In this document: in pieces, positions 5,877 through 6,700 of the stretch
How positions within the stretch are numbered: position 1 is the stretch's first letter
Layout of the letters: every line of letters starts with the position of its first letter
Assembly (NCBI GenBank): GCA_030602675.1
Contig: JAUVZH010000148.1
Span: 1 to 6,700, forward strand
Reading direction: 5' to 3'
Length of the DNA: 6,700 nt
Origin: Candidatus Heimdallarchaeota archaeon
Lineage (GTDB): Archaea; Asgardarchaeota; Heimdallarchaeia; JABLTI01
Made by a program: the position numbers and the translations under genes
Notes under the pieces: model-generated
Databases searched by the model: none
What the model saw: only the letters and a program-made list of their open reading frames with translations
What the model was told of the DNA's origin: nothing

Positions 5877-6700
5877 CAGCATGAAAATTAAGTCAGCAAA
5901 AAACAGAGTGCAGCATATTGTAAGATTCTATTATTACTTAGCAAATATTAGAGTTGATTTACCTGCAGCAATAAAACCTAAATCAACAAGAAGGCTTATG
6001 CTTGGAGATAAATTAATTGATAAGACAATTGTTAAGCAAATGCTAGAAGCTGCAGACTTACGAGATAGTATGATTATTCTAGCTTGTTTTGAAAGTGGAC
6101 TAAATCCCTGTGATCTAGTTAGCCTTAACTATGGACATCTAAAGAAGCATTTGAACCTAGAAGATCCAAACTCAATAACTGAAGTTGCTGTAATAGTGCA
6201 TACAAGACAAAAAACAGGCTATGAATTTTTAGCTGGCTTTGGATCCCAAACATTAAGATTTATGAGCAAATGGTTAAAGCTGCAGAAAGAAGAATTAAAC
6301 AAATGGCAGCAAGAACTAACTGATAACTCAGCTATTTTCTCAATGAAGAAGGCTCCTTTCCAACGAATAAGTGTATGTAACATTTCAAAAGTTCTAAAGA
6401 CAATTTCAAAAAGAGCATTATTAGAGGAAAATTATTCTAGTGCTGATTTCAGAAATTCATTTAATACTCGAGCAAAACAACATTTGAAGCATTACGATAA
6501 AGAGCTATTCATGGGGCATTCAGGAGGACTAGAAAGACATTATGATAATTCAACATTAGAGTATTATACAGAAGAATATCGCAAAGCCTGGGAAATACTA
6601 TTCGACCTATCTTATGATCATGACAGGATCGTAACTGTAGAACAAGAAAACAGAGAAATAAAAGCAGCATTAAGAGACGTCTCTCGAGTGTTAGAAAATC
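5857..6700 (+). CDS. Tyrosine recombinase / integrase, 3' end beyond the window, with substituted catalytic residues
   Basis: The frame has no stop up to the right edge, giving 281 codons from ATG 5857; ATG 5881 is the alternative start. SAKNRVQHIVRFYYYL resembles the last helix of a core-binding domain. The catalytic domain follows: FESGLNPCDLVSLNYG, then the beta-hairpin Lys in TRQKTGYEF (6211-6213), ADFRNSF with the second Arg (6451-6453), FMGHSGG with His (6517-6519) and ERHYDN with the presumed nucleophile Tyr (6541-6543). The C-terminal piece TVEQENREIKAALRDVSRV looks coiled-coil. This resembles, from memory, an integrase group in archaea and Chloroflexi with similar SGL, REKTG and MGH blocks. 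The usual first Arg is Asn (6103-6105) and the His of HxxR is Ala (6442-6444), so activity is uncertain. Only part of a core-binding domain fits before the catalytic domain, suggesting 5' truncation or a minimal form. No tRNA or attachment site is visible nearby. Confidence 0.75.
   Translation, partial: MLTRYYNSMKIKSAKNRVQHIVRFYYYLANIRVDLPAAIKPKSTRRLMLGDKLIDKTIVKQMLEAADLRDSMIILACFESGLNPCDLVSLNYGHLKKHLNLEDPNSITEVAVIVHTRQKTGYEFLAGFGSQTLRFMSKWLKLQKEELNKWQQELTDNSAIFSMKKAPFQRISVCNISKVLKTISKRALLEENYSSADFRNSFNTRAKQHLKHYDKELFMGHSGGLERHYDNSTLEYYTEEYRKAWEILFDLSYDHDRIVTVEQENREIKAALRDVSRVLEN

Overview
The window is AT-rich (roughly one third G+C by eye) and looks archaeal. The evidence is a surface protein with a C-terminal membrane anchor and a charged tail, short leaders behind TATA-like boxes, a small winged-helix regulator, and an integrase of a type I associate with archaea and some Chloroflexi. 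An Asgard-type archaeon would fit the mix of repeat-rich surface proteins and membrane-anchored serine hydrolases. That placement is an inference from style, not from a marker gene.

Left part (1-4238, + strand): the cell-surface half. A large gene enters from the left edge and ends at 3005. It encodes a beta-propeller-like region, then 24 calcium-binding DxDxDG repeats of the thrombospondin type 3 kind, one transmembrane helix and a lysine-rich cytoplasmic tail. Eighty-eight bases later comes a secreted, membrane-anchored serine hydrolase of the beta-lactamase / 6-aminohexanoate-dimer hydrolase family. It is broken by a frameshift near 3636, so its catalytic Ser/Lys and its Tyr/His motifs lie in different frames.

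Middle (4290-5840, - strand): an iron-sulfur aldo/keto reductase-family protein with two ferredoxin-like cysteine motifs but an apparently degraded reductase tetrad. Upstream of it is a small winged-helix DNA-binding protein. A perfect 7-bp inverted repeat sits at the predicted transcription start of the reductase gene. A perfect 23-bp palindrome overlaps its last codons, facing the convergent hydrolase gene.

Right part (5857-6700, + strand): a tyrosine recombinase, divergent from the regulator with only 16 bases between the two ATGs, running off the right edge. Its core-binding domain appears short and two usual catalytic positions are substituted. The reductase, regulator and recombinase are neighbours, but nothing shows they form one system. 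The most unusual elements are the two-class repeat architecture of the surface stalk, the tetrad-less Fe-S aldo/keto reductase with its operator-like site, and the substituted recombinase abutting the regulator.
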